Source: Amycolatopsis orientalis DSM 43388
GTDB taxonomy: Bacteria > Actinomycetota > Actinomycetes > Mycobacteriales > Pseudonocardiaceae
Length of the DNA stretch: 64,000 nucleotides
Direction of reading: 5' to 3'
Assembly: GCF_000411975.1 (NCBI RefSeq)
Contig: NZ_ASXG01000039.1
Coordinates: forward strand, 23,101 to 87,100
Positions 17,137 to 28,455 of the stretch are shown piece after piece (position 1 is the first letter of the stretch; every line of letters starts with the position of its first letter). Made by a program: the position numbers and the translations under genes. The notes beneath the pieces are model-generated. The model saw nothing but the letters and a program-made list of their open reading frames with translations, made no database searches and was not told where the DNA came from.

Positions 17137-18519
17137 TCAGCGAACCGCGTCCAGCGCGTTCACCAAGCCATGCCCGTAAAACGAGTTGTTCTGCTTCGGC
17201 CCCGCACACGCCGATACATCGCAAGCCACCGGATCCGCCTCTGCGGTCAACAAAGCCGTCAAAGCCCGCGGCGGTGCGTTTCGATGTGTGGAGGCCAACA
17301 GCGCCGCAACCCCGGCCACGTGTGGTGAAGCCATCGAAGTGCCGCACTTGGTGCCATAAGCGCCGTTGAACACCGTCGACAACGTGCAGCCCTCGCCCTC
17401 GCCAGGAGGCGGCAGCTGCGCGAAATCCCCGCCCGGCGCGGTAACCGTGACAGCGCCGTAGTTGGAGTACGAGGACTTCGTCCCCGCGTAGCCAACCGCA
17501 GACACGGTCACCACTCCGTCGATCGCCTTCGGCAGGATGCCGCACGAAGAGTCAATCTTGTGTGGACGGTTCGGATCGACTGTCTGCGTACGCACGTCGA
17601 AGCCCGAGTTCCCCGCGGCAGCGACGTTGAGGGTCCCGCGCTGCGTCGAGTAGGTCACGGCGCGCCGTACGGCCTCGTACGCGGCGGCGTCACCAGCTTC
17701 GTTGCGGCAGTAGAACATCCCGGGGTCGATGTAGTAGCTGTTGTTCGTCACCTGGAAACCGTGCTGCGCGGCCCAGACAAAGCCGCAGACCGCCGCCTCC
17801 GGGAAGATGTAGCCCTCGTCGTTCACGACCTTCACCGATGCCAAGCGCACGCCCGGTGCGATGCCGGTGAAGCCGCGCTTCACGTCCTTGCCCGCGATGG
17901 TGCCCGCGACATGCGTGCCGTGGTCGGAGGTCGTCGGTGCCCACGCGGACGCGTCTGGCGCGCCGGTGACGCAGCCGGTCGAAGAGCGCGGGTCTACCGC
18001 GTGCGCGAGTGCGGGGTGCTTGGCGTCGATGCCGGAATCCAGCACGCCGACAGTGACCGACCGCGAGCCAGGGTTGATCTTGTTCGCTTCCGGAGCGTGG
18101 ATGGCTCGCATGTCCCACTGCTGAGTCGACAAATCGTCCCCGGCGGCGACGTTCTCCGTCCGCTCCAGGGTCCCGATCGCCGAGCGCGCTCCGGCTCGGG
18201 CGGCGGCCTTCGCGGCGACGTCCCTGCCCCCCGAGTACGCCCGCTTCACGCCGATCCGATCGGCGAAATCCGCGTTGCGCGAGCTGGCGACCGCGACCCC
18301 GATCTCCGGGTAGTACGCGATCCGCTTGCCGCACTTGGCAGTCAGCTCCGCGTCGACCGAACGCTGGCTCTCGCCCGGCTGGTACAGCACGACGTAGCTG
18401 TACTGCTTGCTGGTGGTGTCACACGACGGCGCGGGCGCGGCGGAGGCCGGCACGGCCACCGCACCGGCAGCGACGCCGGCTACCGCGAGCGGGACGAGCA
18501 ATCGACGTAAACGGGACAT
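17137..18519 (-). CDS. Secreted S8 (subtilisin-like) serine protease
   Basis: A 460-aa precursor. The signal peptide (MSRLRRLLVPLAVAGVAAGA, cleaved near AxA around residue 27) is followed by an inhibitor-like prosegment (YSYVVLYQPGE...) and the catalytic domain. Catalytic triad: Asp161 (VLDSGID), His200 (DHGTHVAGT) and Ser395 (GTSMASPHVAG), with the oxyanion Asn in AAAGNSG. The domain carries several Cys pairs, suggesting disulfides and extracellular action. There is no C-terminal membrane anchor, so this is not a mycosin. Stand-alone gene. Confidence 0.93.
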   Translation of the reverse strand: MSRLRRLLVPLAVAGVAAGAVAVPASAAPAPSCDTTSKQYSYVVLYQPGESQRSVDAELTAKCGKRIAYYPEIGVAVASSRNADFADRIGVKRAYSGGRDVAAKAAARAGARSAIGTLERTENVAAGDDLSTQQWDMRAIHAPEANKINPGSRSVTVGVLDSGIDAKHPALAHAVDPRSSTGCVTGAPDASAWAPTTSDHGTHVAGTIAGKDVKRGFTGIAPGVRLASVKVVNDEGYIFPEAAVCGFVWAAQHGFQVTNNSYYIDPGMFYCRNEAGDAAAYEAVRRAVTYSTQRGTLNVAAAGNSGFDVRTQTVDPNRPHKIDSSCGILPKAIDGVVTVSAVGYAGTKSSYSNYGAVTVTAPGGDFAQLPPPGEGEGCTLSTVFNGAYGTKCGTSMASPHVAGVAALLASTHRNAPPRALTALLTAEADPVACDVSACAGPKQNNSFYGHGLVNALDAVR

Positions 18520-18588
18520 TTAGCCTCCATGGTCGGTTGCCCGAAACTAAGCCAGCCCGGACCCGCCCGCTACCGACCAAAGGACTCC

Positions 18589-18834
18589 TCAGGTGTTCGC
18601 GCGCTCCTTCGAGGTCGCCCGGATGCCGCGCCAGCCGAGCACCCCGATCGCGGTGCCGAGCACGAACGAAACCACCGTCAGAATCGCGTGCACGATGAAG
18701 TACCCGGTGGGCGAACCGTCGGCCGCCCACGACTGGTTGCTGGCCCAGAGATTCTTGGCGAACGTGATCCAGATGATCCAGGACCAGATGCCGAAAGCGA
18801 ACAAGGCCATCGCTGTACCTCGTGAAATGCGCAT
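18589..18834 (-). CDS. SCO4848-like small membrane protein
   Basis: An 81-aa protein with two TM helices (TAMALFAFGIWSWIIWITF and YFIVHAILTVVSFVLGTAIG). It is divergent from the D-alanyl-D-alanine carboxypeptidase gene, exactly as SCO4848 stands beside SCO4847 in Streptomyces. The 42-bp gap must hold both promoters. CATACT lies 6 nt before this ATG, so the mRNA is probably leaderless. Function unknown; the conserved pairing hints at an envelope role. The frame is open far upstream, but only this part has the conserved content. Confidence 0.82.
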   Translation of the reverse strand: MRISRGTAMALFAFGIWSWIIWITFAKNLWASNQSWAADGSPTGYFIVHAILTVVSFVLGTAIGVLGWRGIRATSKERANT

Positions 18835-18864
18835 GTCTCGAGTATGCCGCCGGACCATCGGCGC

Positions 18865-18870
18865 TAGATT
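18865..18870 (+). promoter_or_regulatory. -10 box of a leaderless promoter for the carboxypeptidase
   Basis: TAGATT (TANNNT) is followed by 6 nt and then the GTG at 18877, so the predicted transcription start is at or next to the start codon. No Shine-Dalgarno sequence is present. Confidence 0.55.
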
Positions 18871-18876
18871 GCGTGG

Positions 18877-20106
18877 GTGCACCCCGCTTTCGCCCGGTCG
18901 CTGCGAGCATTCGCCGCGCCACTCGCCGCAGCCCTCGTAGCCGTCGCCGCGCCTGTCGCCCTCGCCGCACCGGCGCTGGCGGAGCAATGCACCGAACACG
19001 CCGTGCCGCCGGCCCCGGTGGACACCTCGGAGAAGCCGAAGCCGGGCCAGGCCGTCCCGCCGCCGCTTCCGGTGCCCGCGCAGCCGGTCGGCGGCGCCCG
19101 GCTGGGCGGCTGCGGCCCGATCCTCCCGCCGGGCGCGCCGCCGCTGCCTCCGGGCGACACCTCGGCGTCGTGGGTTCTGCAGGATCTCGACACCGGCGCG
19201 GTCGTCGCGGCGAAGGACCCGCACGCGCGGGAGCGGCCGGCGTCGCTGATCAAGACCTTGCTGGCGCTGGTGGTGGTCACCGAGCTGAAGCCGGACCAGG
19301 TCATCGTCCCGACGAAGGAGGACGCCGAGCAGGAGTGCACCTGCGTCGGCATCACCGCGGGCGGGCACTACACGGTGGACCAGCTGCTGCACGGCCTGCT
19401 GATGCACTCCGGCAACGACGTCGCGCACGCCTTCGCGACCGCGCTCGGCGGCGTCGACACCGCGGTCGCGAAGATGAACGCGCTCGCCGCCCGCATCGGC
19501 GCGACCGACACCCGCGCGGCGACCCCGTCCGGTCTCGACGGACCGGGCATGTCGACCTCGGCGTACGACCTGAGCCTGGTCTTCCACTACGCGATGAAGC
19601 AGCCGGAGTTCGCCAAGACGGTCGCGACGAAGACGTACACGATCCCGGCCATCGACGGGAAACCGCCGATCCCGCTGATCAACGACAACAAACTGCTCGG
19701 CACGTACCCCGGCTTCCTTGGCGGGAAAACCGGCTTCACGGACGACGCGCGGCACACCTACGTCGGGGGCGCGGAGCGCGACGGGCACCGGCTCGCGATC
19801 GTGGTGATGCGGGCCGAGCAGCGTCCGACGCGAGTGGTCGACCAGGCGGCGAAGCTGCTCGACTACGGCTTCGCGCTGGAGAAGAGCGGTGCGCAGCCGG
19901 TCGGGCAGATCGCCTACCAGCCGCTGACCGCCGATTCCGCCCCGATGTCGGACAAGGAGATCACTCCCGCGGGCGCGACGACCGCGGCGACGCAGAAGCC
20001 GGACCCGTTCGGGACGACCGGCTGGATCCTGACGGTCATCGTGCTGGTGGTCATCGTGGCCGGGTTCGTCATCGGCTATCAGCGCAAGCGCAACGCCCGC
20101 GGGTAG
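18877..20106 (+). CDS. D-alanyl-D-alanine carboxypeptidase (penicillin-binding, S11)
   Basis: A 409-aa exported, membrane-tethered peptidase trimming stem-peptide D-Ala. It has a signal peptide (to about residue 37, ALAEQ) and a Pro-rich linker (to about 95). The catalytic domain carries SxxK at Ser123-Lys126 (ASLIKT), SGN at 178-180 and KTG at 284-286. A C-terminal TM helix (WILTVIVLVVIVAGFVIGY) is followed by basic residues. Cysteines in the linker and near 155 may form a disulfide. It is homologous in position to SCO4847. The upstream gap suggests leaderless translation from GTG. Confidence 0.94.
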   Translation: MHPAFARSLRAFAAPLAAALVAVAAPVALAAPALAEQCTEHAVPPAPVDTSEKPKPGQAVPPPLPVPAQPVGGARLGGCGPILPPGAPPLPPGDTSASWVLQDLDTGAVVAAKDPHARERPASLIKTLLALVVVTELKPDQVIVPTKEDAEQECTCVGITAGGHYTVDQLLHGLLMHSGNDVAHAFATALGGVDTAVAKMNALAARIGATDTRAATPSGLDGPGMSTSAYDLSLVFHYAMKQPEFAKTVATKTYTIPAIDGKPPIPLINDNKLLGTYPGFLGGKTGFTDDARHTYVGGAERDGHRLAIVVMRAEQRPTRVVDQAAKLLDYGFALEKSGAQPVGQIAYQPLTADSAPMSDKEITPAGATTAATQKPDPFGTTGWILTVIVLVVIVAGFVIGYQRKRNARG

Positions 20107-20115
20107 CGACCACAA

Positions 20116-20152
20116 AAAAGGGCCTCCTCGAGCGAATCGAGGAGGCCCTTTT
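20116..20152. terminator. Bidirectional terminator between carboxypeptidase and YihY genes
   Basis: A 16-bp perfect stem (AAAAGGGCCTCCTCGA with TCGAGGAGGCCCTTTT) is flanked by T-runs in both directions. It sits between convergent stop codons at 20106 and 20159. Confidence 0.9.
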
Positions 20153-20158
20153 CCGTGG

Positions 20159-21172
20159 TCAGCCCTTCCGCCTGCCCAGCCAGGCCAGCAACGCGCCGGC
20201 GCTGAACGCCCCCGCCACCGAGCCGAGGCCCAGCCCGTGCTGCACCGTCACCCGAGGCTCCAGCAGCACCGGAGCGGGCGGCTGCACGACCCGTCGCTGG
20301 TTCTCCCGCGCGGTCGCGGTCCACGCGGTCACCAGCAGCAGGAACCGCGACACCAGGTTCGCGAACACCAGCAACCCGATCACCGGCCCGAACAACGCGA
20401 ACGACGGCGACTTCGTGACGCTCGCCAGGTACACCGTCGCGACCTGCTGCAGGATCACGAAGCCGACAGACGCGATGAGCGCGCCCTTGACCGCGCTCCG
20501 CAGCGCGACGTGCTCTCGCGGCAGCCGGGCGATCACCCACAGGAAGACCAGCGCGTTGGCGATCAGGCTGAGCACGATCGTCCCGACGTGCAACAGGAAC
20601 TTCGCCCACCCCTGGCCTTCCAGCCCGACCAGTTTCAGCAGCAGTTCGCCGAGCCCGCTGCCCGCCGCGGTGATCGCGAACGACACGACCAGCGCCAGCC
20701 CGAGCCCGATCAGCGACAGCAGGTCCTTGATCGTCTTGCTGACGAACGGTTCCGTCTTCTTCTCCTGGCCCCACTGCGCGGTGAGCGCGTCGCGGAGGTT
20801 GGCCATCCAGCCGACGCCGGAGTAGAGCGCCAGCAGCAGCCCGAAGATCCCGATGCCGCTGCCGGACTTCAGCGCCGCGTCGGTGATCTGTTTGACGAGG
20901 CCGCGCAAACCCTCCGGGACCGAAGTGTCGATCCCGTGCGTGATCTGGGCGATCACCGCGTCGTTGTGCCCGAGCACCATGCCGACGATCGCGAACCCCA
21001 CCATGAAGATCGGGATCACCGACAGCACGCTGAAGTACGTGATCGCCGCCGCGTAGTGGTTGCCGTAGTTTTCGTTGAAGGAGTCGTTGGCGCGGATCAG
21101 GTGATCCAGCCACGGGTACTTCCGCCGCAGCCGGGGCAGCAGCTTTTCCTTGTCACCGGTCTCTTTCGCCAC
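20159..21172 (-). CDS. YihY/BrkB family membrane protein
   Basis: A 337-aa inner-membrane protein. The N-terminal segment WLDHLIRANDSFNENYGNHYAAAITYFSVLSVIPI is characteristic of YihY/BrkB, and about six TM helices follow. The C-terminal 50 residues form a Pro-rich tail plus a further hydrophobic segment. The GTG start is preceded by TAGCGT with a 6-nt gap, another leaderless arrangement. It lies next to the carboxypeptidase, as in Streptomyces. Molecular function of the family is unsettled; older RNase BN annotations are not supported. Confidence 0.9.
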   Translation of the reverse strand: MAKETGDKEKLLPRLRRKYPWLDHLIRANDSFNENYGNHYAAAITYFSVLSVIPIFMVGFAIVGMVLGHNDAVIAQITHGIDTSVPEGLRGLVKQITDAALKSGSGIGIFGLLLALYSGVGWMANLRDALTAQWGQEKKTEPFVSKTIKDLLSLIGLGLALVVSFAITAAGSGLGELLLKLVGLEGQGWAKFLLHVGTIVLSLIANALVFLWVIARLPREHVALRSAVKGALIASVGFVILQQVATVYLASVTKSPSFALFGPVIGLLVFANLVSRFLLLVTAWTATARENQRRVVQPPAPVLLEPRVTVQHGLGLGSVAGAFSAGALLAWLGRRKG

Positions 21173-21226
21173 CGGAAAACGCTAACCACGGCAACCGGGC
21201 CCCGCAACGCGAGCGTGCCCGCCCGG

Positions 21227-22483
21227 TTACTGCTCGTGGAAGGCGGAGACCATCTTCTGCGCGGCCGGCACCAGCAGCCGGGTCGCGTCCGCCCCGCTGA
21301 TGCCGTCCGGAGCGGCGTTGTGGTCGGCCAGGTAGAGCTTGAACACGAAGCGGCCCTTGCGGAACAGCACCTCGCCGTGGGTCTGGCCCTTGCTGCGCAC
21401 CTGCCCCTCGTCCCCGACCTGGGCTGGCGCGGACTGGCCGTCGTTCGGCGCGGAGCCGAGGTAGCCCTTCGCCGCTTCTTCGCTGAGGAAGCTGATCGCG
21501 GTCAGGTGCAGCGCGCGCCGGTCGATGCCGTTGTCGTGCCCGGTGCCTCGCTCACAGTCGATCTGCACGTAGTTGTGCTCGGTGCTGTTGGCCATGATCA
21601 TGTCGCCGACCGCGGTGCCGGGGGTTTCGGCGACCATCGGCGAAGCGTCGGTGCCGATCGCCGGGGTCACCGCGTCCGGCGTGAGCATCGGGCAGGGCTG
21701 CGCGACCGATTTCGGGAACGCCGCGCTCTCGTAGCCGATGACGTTCGCCCCGGCCGGCGCGTTCACCTCTTTCGCGAAGTTCTCCGCGAGCTTCTTGCCG
21801 AGGTCCTGCAGCTTTCCGGCGTTCTTGTCCGCTTTCAGGTCGAAGTCGAAGTCGACCAGCGTGTCTCCCAGCACCAGCACGGCGTCCCCGGAAGCGTCCG
21901 ACGGGCTGTCCGTCTTGCGGCGCTTCGAGAAGATCTTCACCGGGCCGACAGTCAGGCTGGGGTCCCCGTCGTCGAGGTAAGGCTTGGTGTCCACGGTCGG
22001 CACGTACGCTGGCTGAGAAACCGCGACCGCCAGCTGCTCGTACGTTTGATTGCCCTGGCTGTCTTGCAGGCTGTAGTTGCAGTGGTTGACACCCGAGGTC
22101 AGTGCCTTGGCGTAGGTGATTTCGGACGACCGCAGCGGTCCCGAACCGTCGCCCACCAAGTAGCGGCGCTCGAAGGCGGCCCCGTTCGCGTCCGGCCGTG
22201 AGTCGAGCTGGATCCCGAGCGCGGTGAGATCCGCGACGGTCAGCAGATTGCAGGCCTGGATCACCGGCTTGCCGCCGATCCGCACCGCTTGCGGGTTCGC
22301 TTTTTCCTTGATCGGAGCGGGATCTGGATACTGCGAGTGCGCATAGCCCGGCCGCTGCACGGTCTGGCCGTCCCCGTTCGGGTCCTTCGCGTTCTCGCTG
22401 TCCGATCCGGACATGCCGCCGCACGACGCGACCAGCACCAGCGTCGCGACGCTGATCGGCCACAACCCAGCCTTGAACTTCAT
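21227..22483 (-). CDS. Putative lipoprotein of unknown function
   Basis: A 418-aa protein with signal peptide MKFKAGLWPISVATLVLVASC; the lipobox LVASC puts the lipid-anchored Cys at residue 21. A hydrophilic Asp/Gly/Asn linker follows, then two similar halves, each with a Cys-containing motif (VIQACNLLTVADLTALGI and QPCPMLTPDAVTPAIGT). This pattern recalls duplicated DUF3558-like domains seen in actinobacterial lipoproteins. The start follows GGGGGGA. It ends just after trpS in the same direction. No enzymatic motif. Confidence 0.82.
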   Translation of the reverse strand: MKFKAGLWPISVATLVLVASCGGMSGSDSENAKDPNGDGQTVQRPGYAHSQYPDPAPIKEKANPQAVRIGGKPVIQACNLLTVADLTALGIQLDSRPDANGAAFERRYLVGDGSGPLRSSEITYAKALTSGVNHCNYSLQDSQGNQTYEQLAVAVSQPAYVPTVDTKPYLDDGDPSLTVGPVKIFSKRRKTDSPSDASGDAVLVLGDTLVDFDFDLKADKNAGKLQDLGKKLAENFAKEVNAPAGANVIGYESAAFPKSVAQPCPMLTPDAVTPAIGTDASPMVAETPGTAVGDMIMANSTEHNYVQIDCERGTGHDNGIDRRALHLTAISFLSEEAAKGYLGSAPNDGQSAPAQVGDEGQVRSKGQTHGEVLFRKGRFVFKLYLADHNAAPDGISGADATRLLVPAAQKMVSAFHEQ

Positions 22484-22526
22484 GCTGTTAGTCCCCCCGG
22501 ACAGAAATTCGCTGACTACGTCCCGC

Positions 22527-24535
<2,009 letters not shown>

Positions 24536-25342
24536 TCAGCCCGGGAAGGGCACGTCGTACGCGGCGGTGACCGGAGCGTGGTCCGACCAGCGCTGGTCGT
24601 AGGACTCCGCCCGTTCGACCACCACCGACTTGACCTTCTCCGCCAGGCCGGGGGTCGCCAGCTGGCAGTCGATGCGCCAGCCCGAGTCGTTGTCGAACGC
24701 CTTGCCCCGGTAGGACCACCACGTGTACGGGCCGGGGCCCTCGGGGTCGAGCCGACGCTGGACGTCGAGGTAGCCCGCCTCGTAGACCTTGCCCATCCAC
24801 TCGCGTTCCTCCGGCAGGAATCCCGAGTTCTTCTGGTTGCCGCGCCAGTTCTTGAGGTCGACGGTGTCGTAGGCGATGTTCCAGTCGCCCACCACGACGA
24901 CCTCCCGGCCCTCCGCGGCCGCCTTCGCGCGCAGCTCGGCCAGGTACGGCAGGAACGCGGCCATGAAGCGCTCCTTCTCGTCCTGGCGCTCGGTGCCCAC
25001 GTCGCCGCTCGGCAGGTACAGGCTCGCCACCACCACGCCGGGCAGGTGCATTTCCAGGTACCGCCCGCTGTCCTCGAACTCGGGCTCGCCGAACCCGGTC
25101 CGCACCTCGTCCGGCTCGACACGGCTGTACAGCGAGACCCCGTTGCGCCCCTTCGCGGCCGAGGACGCGTGCGCGGCGAACCACCCCTCCGGCGCGACGA
25201 CGGACGCGGGCAGCTGCGCGGCTTCGGCGCGCACTTCCTGACACGCGACGACATCCGCCTCGGTGGCGGCCAGCCACTCGACGAAGCCCTTCTTGACGGC
25301 GGCCCGAAGGCCATTGACGTTGACAGTGGAGACGATCAGCAC
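24536..25342 (-). CDS. xthA: Exodeoxyribonuclease III / AP endonuclease
   Basis: A 268-aa EEP-fold nuclease. Conserved blocks: NVNGLRAAVKKG at the start, CQEVRAEA (metal-binding Glu), GDWNIAYD (catalytic Asp/Asn), and the C-terminal WSDHAPV (catalytic Asp-His). It repairs abasic sites and trims 3' ends in base-excision repair. The GTG at 25342 is used because it starts right at the fold and has TAGCGT 7 nt upstream (a leaderless-type promoter). The start is 64 bp from the divergent MBL gene. Confidence 0.93.
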   Translation of the reverse strand: MLIVSTVNVNGLRAAVKKGFVEWLAATEADVVACQEVRAEAAQLPASVVAPEGWFAAHASSAAKGRNGVSLYSRVEPDEVRTGFGEPEFEDSGRYLEMHLPGVVVASLYLPSGDVGTERQDEKERFMAAFLPYLAELRAKAAAEGREVVVVGDWNIAYDTVDLKNWRGNQKNSGFLPEEREWMGKVYEAGYLDVQRRLDPEGPGPYTWWSYRGKAFDNDSGWRIDCQLATPGLAEKVKSVVVERAESYDQRWSDHAPVTAAYDVPFPG

Positions 25343-25406
25343 CCCGCGCACGCTACCCGCCGGGTCCGACAATTTTCCGGGCACGGCGGGTCCGGCGAGG
25401 TCCAGA

Positions 25407-26147
25407 ATGACCGCCATGCCTCGGTTGACCGTCCTCGGCAGCTGCGGCGCCCGGCCGGAGCCCGGCCGCGCCTGCGCCGGATTCCTGCTGTCCCACGAGG
25501 ATTTCCACGTCGCGCTCGACCTCGGGTACGGAGCCGCCCCGCAGCTCTTCCGGCACGTCTCGGCCGACCGGCTCGACGCGGTCGTCGTGACGCACGAGCA
25601 TCCGGATCATCTCGCGGACGTCAGCGCACTCGGGCGGGCGCGGCACTACACCACTGACCGCAAACTCCCGATGCACTGCACTCCCGGTGCCGTGCGCCGG
25701 CTCGCCGCGATGGAACCCAACCCGGCCCCCGGCGAGATCTTCGACCTCCACGACCTGGGCCTGGCGACCGATGTCGGCCCGTTCCGCCTCACCACCGCGC
25801 TCCTGCCGCACCACGTGCCGAATTACGGAGTCCGGCTCGCCACTGCCGGCTACACCCTCGCCTATACCAGCGACACCGGTCCCGCTCCGCAGCTGCGCGA
25901 CCTGGCCCGCGACGCCGACGTCCTCGTCTGCGAAGCCACCCTCCAAGGCGAACCACCGGACGGTCCCCGCTACCTGATGACCGCTGCGGAAGCGGGCCGG
26001 CTAGCCGCCGCGGCGAATGTGCGGACGCTGATGCTCACGCATTTCTGGCCGGGTTCCGACCGGGCACTTTCCGTCGCCGAAGCCCGCGCCGAGTTCTCCG
26101 GGGAAGTGCTCGCCGCGGAAGAAGGACTCATGCTGAATCACGCATAA
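25407..26147 (+). CDS. MBL-fold metal-dependent hydrolase
   Basis: A 246-aa protein. The metal-binding THEHPDHLAD motif (HxHxDH) lies near residue 67. Further ligand histidines occur in LLPHHVPNYG and MLTHFWPG, and an Asp in AYTSDTGP. This is the RNase Z/CpdA-like subgroup of the metallo-beta-lactamase fold (phosphodiesterase-type), not a beta-lactamase. ATG 25407 follows GCGAGG; ATG 25416 is an alternative. Substrate unknown; cyclic-nucleotide phosphodiesterase activity is one possibility. Confidence 0.88.
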   Translation: MTAMPRLTVLGSCGARPEPGRACAGFLLSHEDFHVALDLGYGAAPQLFRHVSADRLDAVVVTHEHPDHLADVSALGRARHYTTDRKLPMHCTPGAVRRLAAMEPNPAPGEIFDLHDLGLATDVGPFRLTTALLPHHVPNYGVRLATAGYTLAYTSDTGPAPQLRDLARDADVLVCEATLQGEPPDGPRYLMTAAEAGRLAAAANVRTLMLTHFWPGSDRALSVAEARAEFSGEVLAAEEGLMLNHA

Positions 26148-26512
26148 TCGCCAGTACCGCCACAACGCGATCAACTCTCGCGTCGAACGCTTTCGGCCCG
26201 AGACAATCCCACGCAAAGAACAAACTCGAACCGGCACAGTAAAGACGTCCAGCGAACGTGAGAATCCGTACGGACGCATCCGTTCAACCAACCGGCGGCG
26301 CTCCGATTGGAACAACCCAAGCCGTCTCACCACCCGGGACGAAACAGCGAGCTGCGCTCGGAGCCGGCACACCGCTCCCGAACCCAGCTCAATCCCAGGC
26401 GAACCACGCGTCGCACCGAACCCAGCAAGCACGAAAACCCAAGCGCGCCAAGCCGCTGCGCAGACCACGCCGGACGCTCAGCACCCCAGCCGGGTGCCAG
26501 TACGAAGCGGGC
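26148..26512. other. Intergenic stretch of slightly lower GC, no gene seen
   Basis: 365 bp after the MBL gene. Frames that stay open here lack GC3 bias and any motif; a 155-codon minus-strand frame overlapping the MBL gene is judged a shadow. It could be a decayed gene, but nothing is recognisable. Confidence 0.5.
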
Positions 26513-26824
26513 TCAGCACTTGGCCCCGGCGACCGGTGTCACGAAGCTGTCCGCGACCCACTTGCCGTCGGCGATCTTCCGGAATCCGTTCTGCACCACG
26601 GGTTGCGCGTCGACTTCCGCGCCGTGCAAGTACTTTCCGACGACCTTCCCGTTGCCCGCGGCGGTTTCCCGCGCGTTGAGCACGTCCGCGGTCACCGAGA
26701 CCTTGCAGCCGGTCGGGGATCCCTGCGCGTCGGCCTGGCCTTTCTGGCCCAACGCGTAGATGACCACGACCGCGGCGACGACTCCGATAATAATCAGTGC
26801 CTTCTTGGGCAAACCCAGAATCAC
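26513..26824 (-). CDS. Small membrane-anchored SH3-like protein
   Basis: A 103-aa protein with GTG start after GAGGAG. The N-terminal TM helix (ALIIIGVVAAVVVIYALG) leaves an exported domain with the bacterial SH3 pattern VTADVLNARETAAGNGKVVGKYLHGAEV...NGFRKIADGKWVADSFV, and two Cys (about 40 and the C-terminus) that could form a disulfide. Such SH3b domains bind cell wall or peptides. Unlinked to its neighbours by function. Confidence 0.82.
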   Translation of the reverse strand: MILGLPKKALIIIGVVAAVVVIYALGQKGQADAQGSPTGCKVSVTADVLNARETAAGNGKVVGKYLHGAEVDAQPVVQNGFRKIADGKWVADSFVTPVAGAKC

Positions 26825-26956
26825 GGCCGCTCCTCAGTCGCGAAAAACCCCTCGTCCAGAGTAGGGATTCCGCCCGCGCCCGGACAGCTTCCCGCCGCCA
26901 TTCCACCCGGAGGTGCCAATCCGGTCACCGGCACAACACGAAGAGTGACAAAGAAA

Positions 26957-26995
26957 AGAGGGGCACCTCGGAAGACTCCTCCGAGGTGCCCCTCT
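26957..26995 (-). terminator. Intrinsic terminator of icd
   Basis: A perfect 16-bp stem (AGAGGGGCACCTCGGA with TCCGAGGTGCCCCTCT) lies 20 bp after the icd stop, followed on the minus strand by a T-rich run. Confidence 0.9.
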
Positions 26996-27015
26996 CGCCA
27001 ACGGCTAAAGAAAGA

Positions 27016-28239
27016 TCAGCCCTGCGCGATCTTCTTGGCCAGGTTCTCGTCCAGCGTCGCGAGGAACTCCTCGGTCGTCTGCCATTCCTGGTCCTTGCCG
27101 ACCAGCAGCGCGAGGTCCTTGGTCATCTTGCCGCCCTCGACGGTGTCGACGACGACCTGCTCCAGCTTGTTCGCGAAGCCGATCAGCTCGGAGTTGCCGT
27201 CCAGCTTGCCGCGGTGCTCGAGGCCGCGGGTCCACGCGTAGATCGAGGCGATCGGGTTCGTGGAGGTCGGCTTGCCCTGCTGGTGCTGGCGGTAGTGCCG
27301 GGTCACCGTGCCGTGCGCGGCCTCGGCCTCGACGGTCTTGCCGTCCGGCGTGCGCAGCACCGAGGTCATCAGGCCGAGCGAACCGAAGCCCTGCGCGACG
27401 GTGTCGGACTGGACGTCGCCGTCGTAGTTCTTGCACGCCCAGACGTAGCCGCCCTCCCACTTGAGCGACGCGGCGACCATGTCGTCGATCAGCCGGTGCT
27501 CGTAGGTGATGCCCTTGGCGTCGAAGTCGGCCTTGAACTCGGTCTCGAAGATCTCCTGGAACACGTCCTTGAACATGCCGTCGTAGGCCTTGAGGATCGT
27601 GTTCTTGGTCGACAGGTAGACCGGGTACTCGCGGTCGAGGCCGTACTGCAGCGACGCGCGCGCGAAGTCCTCGATCGACTTGCGGAAGTTGAACATCCCC
27701 ATCGCGACGCCGCCGCCCTCGGGGAAGTTCGCGACCTGGAACTCCATCGGCTCGGAGCCGTCTTCCGGGGTGTAGGTCATCGTCAGGGTGCCCGGGCCGG
27801 GGACCTTGAAGTTGGTGGCCTTGTACTGGTCGCCGTGTGCGTGCCGGCCGATGATGATCGGCTTGGTCCAGCCGGGTACCAGCCGCGGCACGTTCCGCAT
27901 GACGATCGGCTCGCGGAAGATCACGCCGCCGAGGATGTTGCGGATGGTGCCGTTCGGGGACACCCACATCTTCTTGAGGCCGAACTCCTCCACGCGCGCC
28001 TCGTCGGGCGTGATGGTGGCGCACTTGACGCCGACGCCGTGCCGCTTGATGGCGTTGGCGGCGTCGACCGTGATCTGGTCGTCGGTGCGGTCCCGCTCCT
28101 CGATGCCCAGGTCGTAGTAGTCCAGGTTGACGTCCAGGTACGGGTGGATCAGCTTGTCCTTGATGAACTGCCAGATGATGCGGGTCATCTCGTCGCCGTC
28201 GAGTTCGACGACGGTGCCCTGGACCTTGATCTTGGCCAT
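27016..28239 (-). CDS. icd: NADP-dependent isocitrate dehydrogenase (homodimeric type)
   Basis: A 407-aa enzyme converting isocitrate to 2-oxoglutarate with NADPH formation. The N-terminus [20 protein letters not shown] is typical of the eukaryotic-like subfamily II dimer, and the length fits. Diagnostic pieces are [10 protein letters not shown] (substrate serine/asparagine loop), [41 protein letters not shown] in two parts, and [11 protein letters not shown] (NADP site). ATG 28239 has GAAGGAG 11 nt upstream. It links with sdh and sucCD in the same window for three TCA steps. Confidence 0.95.
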   Translation of the reverse strand: MAKIKVQGTVVELDGDEMTRIIWQFIKDKLIHPYLDVNLDYYDLGIEERDRTDDQITVDAANAIKRHGVGVKCATITPDEARVEEFGLKKMWVSPNGTIRNILGGVIFREPIVMRNVPRLVPGWTKPIIIGRHAHGDQYKATNFKVPGPGTLTMTYTPEDGSEPMEFQVANFPEGGGVAMGMFNFRKSIEDFARASLQYGLDREYPVYLSTKNTILKAYDGMFKDVFQEIFETEFKADFDAKGITYEHRLIDDMVAASLKWEGGYVWACKNYDGDVQSDTVAQGFGSLGLMTSVLRTPDGKTVEAEAAHGTVTRHYRQHQQGKPTSTNPIASIYAWTRGLEHRGKLDGNSELIGFANKLEQVVVDTVEGGKMTKDLALLVGKDQEWQTTEEFLATLDENLAKKIAQG

Positions 28240-28455
28240 GAGCAGCGGTGCTCCTTCCGCGGATCTTCGCGTTCGCTTCTTCGCTCTCCGATAGCGGTAC
28301 AAGCGTACTGCTAAACAGAGCTGGATGGTTCCAGAAGTGGTCGGAATCAAGTCTCTCCCACCCTTGCCCGGCCCTGCCGACCGGGCACGACTGCGGAACC
28401 AGCCGAACGGGACGGCCGTCCCATCGCGGCAAGCGCCGCACTGGGCGGTCCCGCC

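Noticed and set aside
26001..26468. A 155-codon minus-strand frame overlapping the MBL gene end
   Set aside because: No GC3 bias, no start signal, and it overlaps a well-supported gene.
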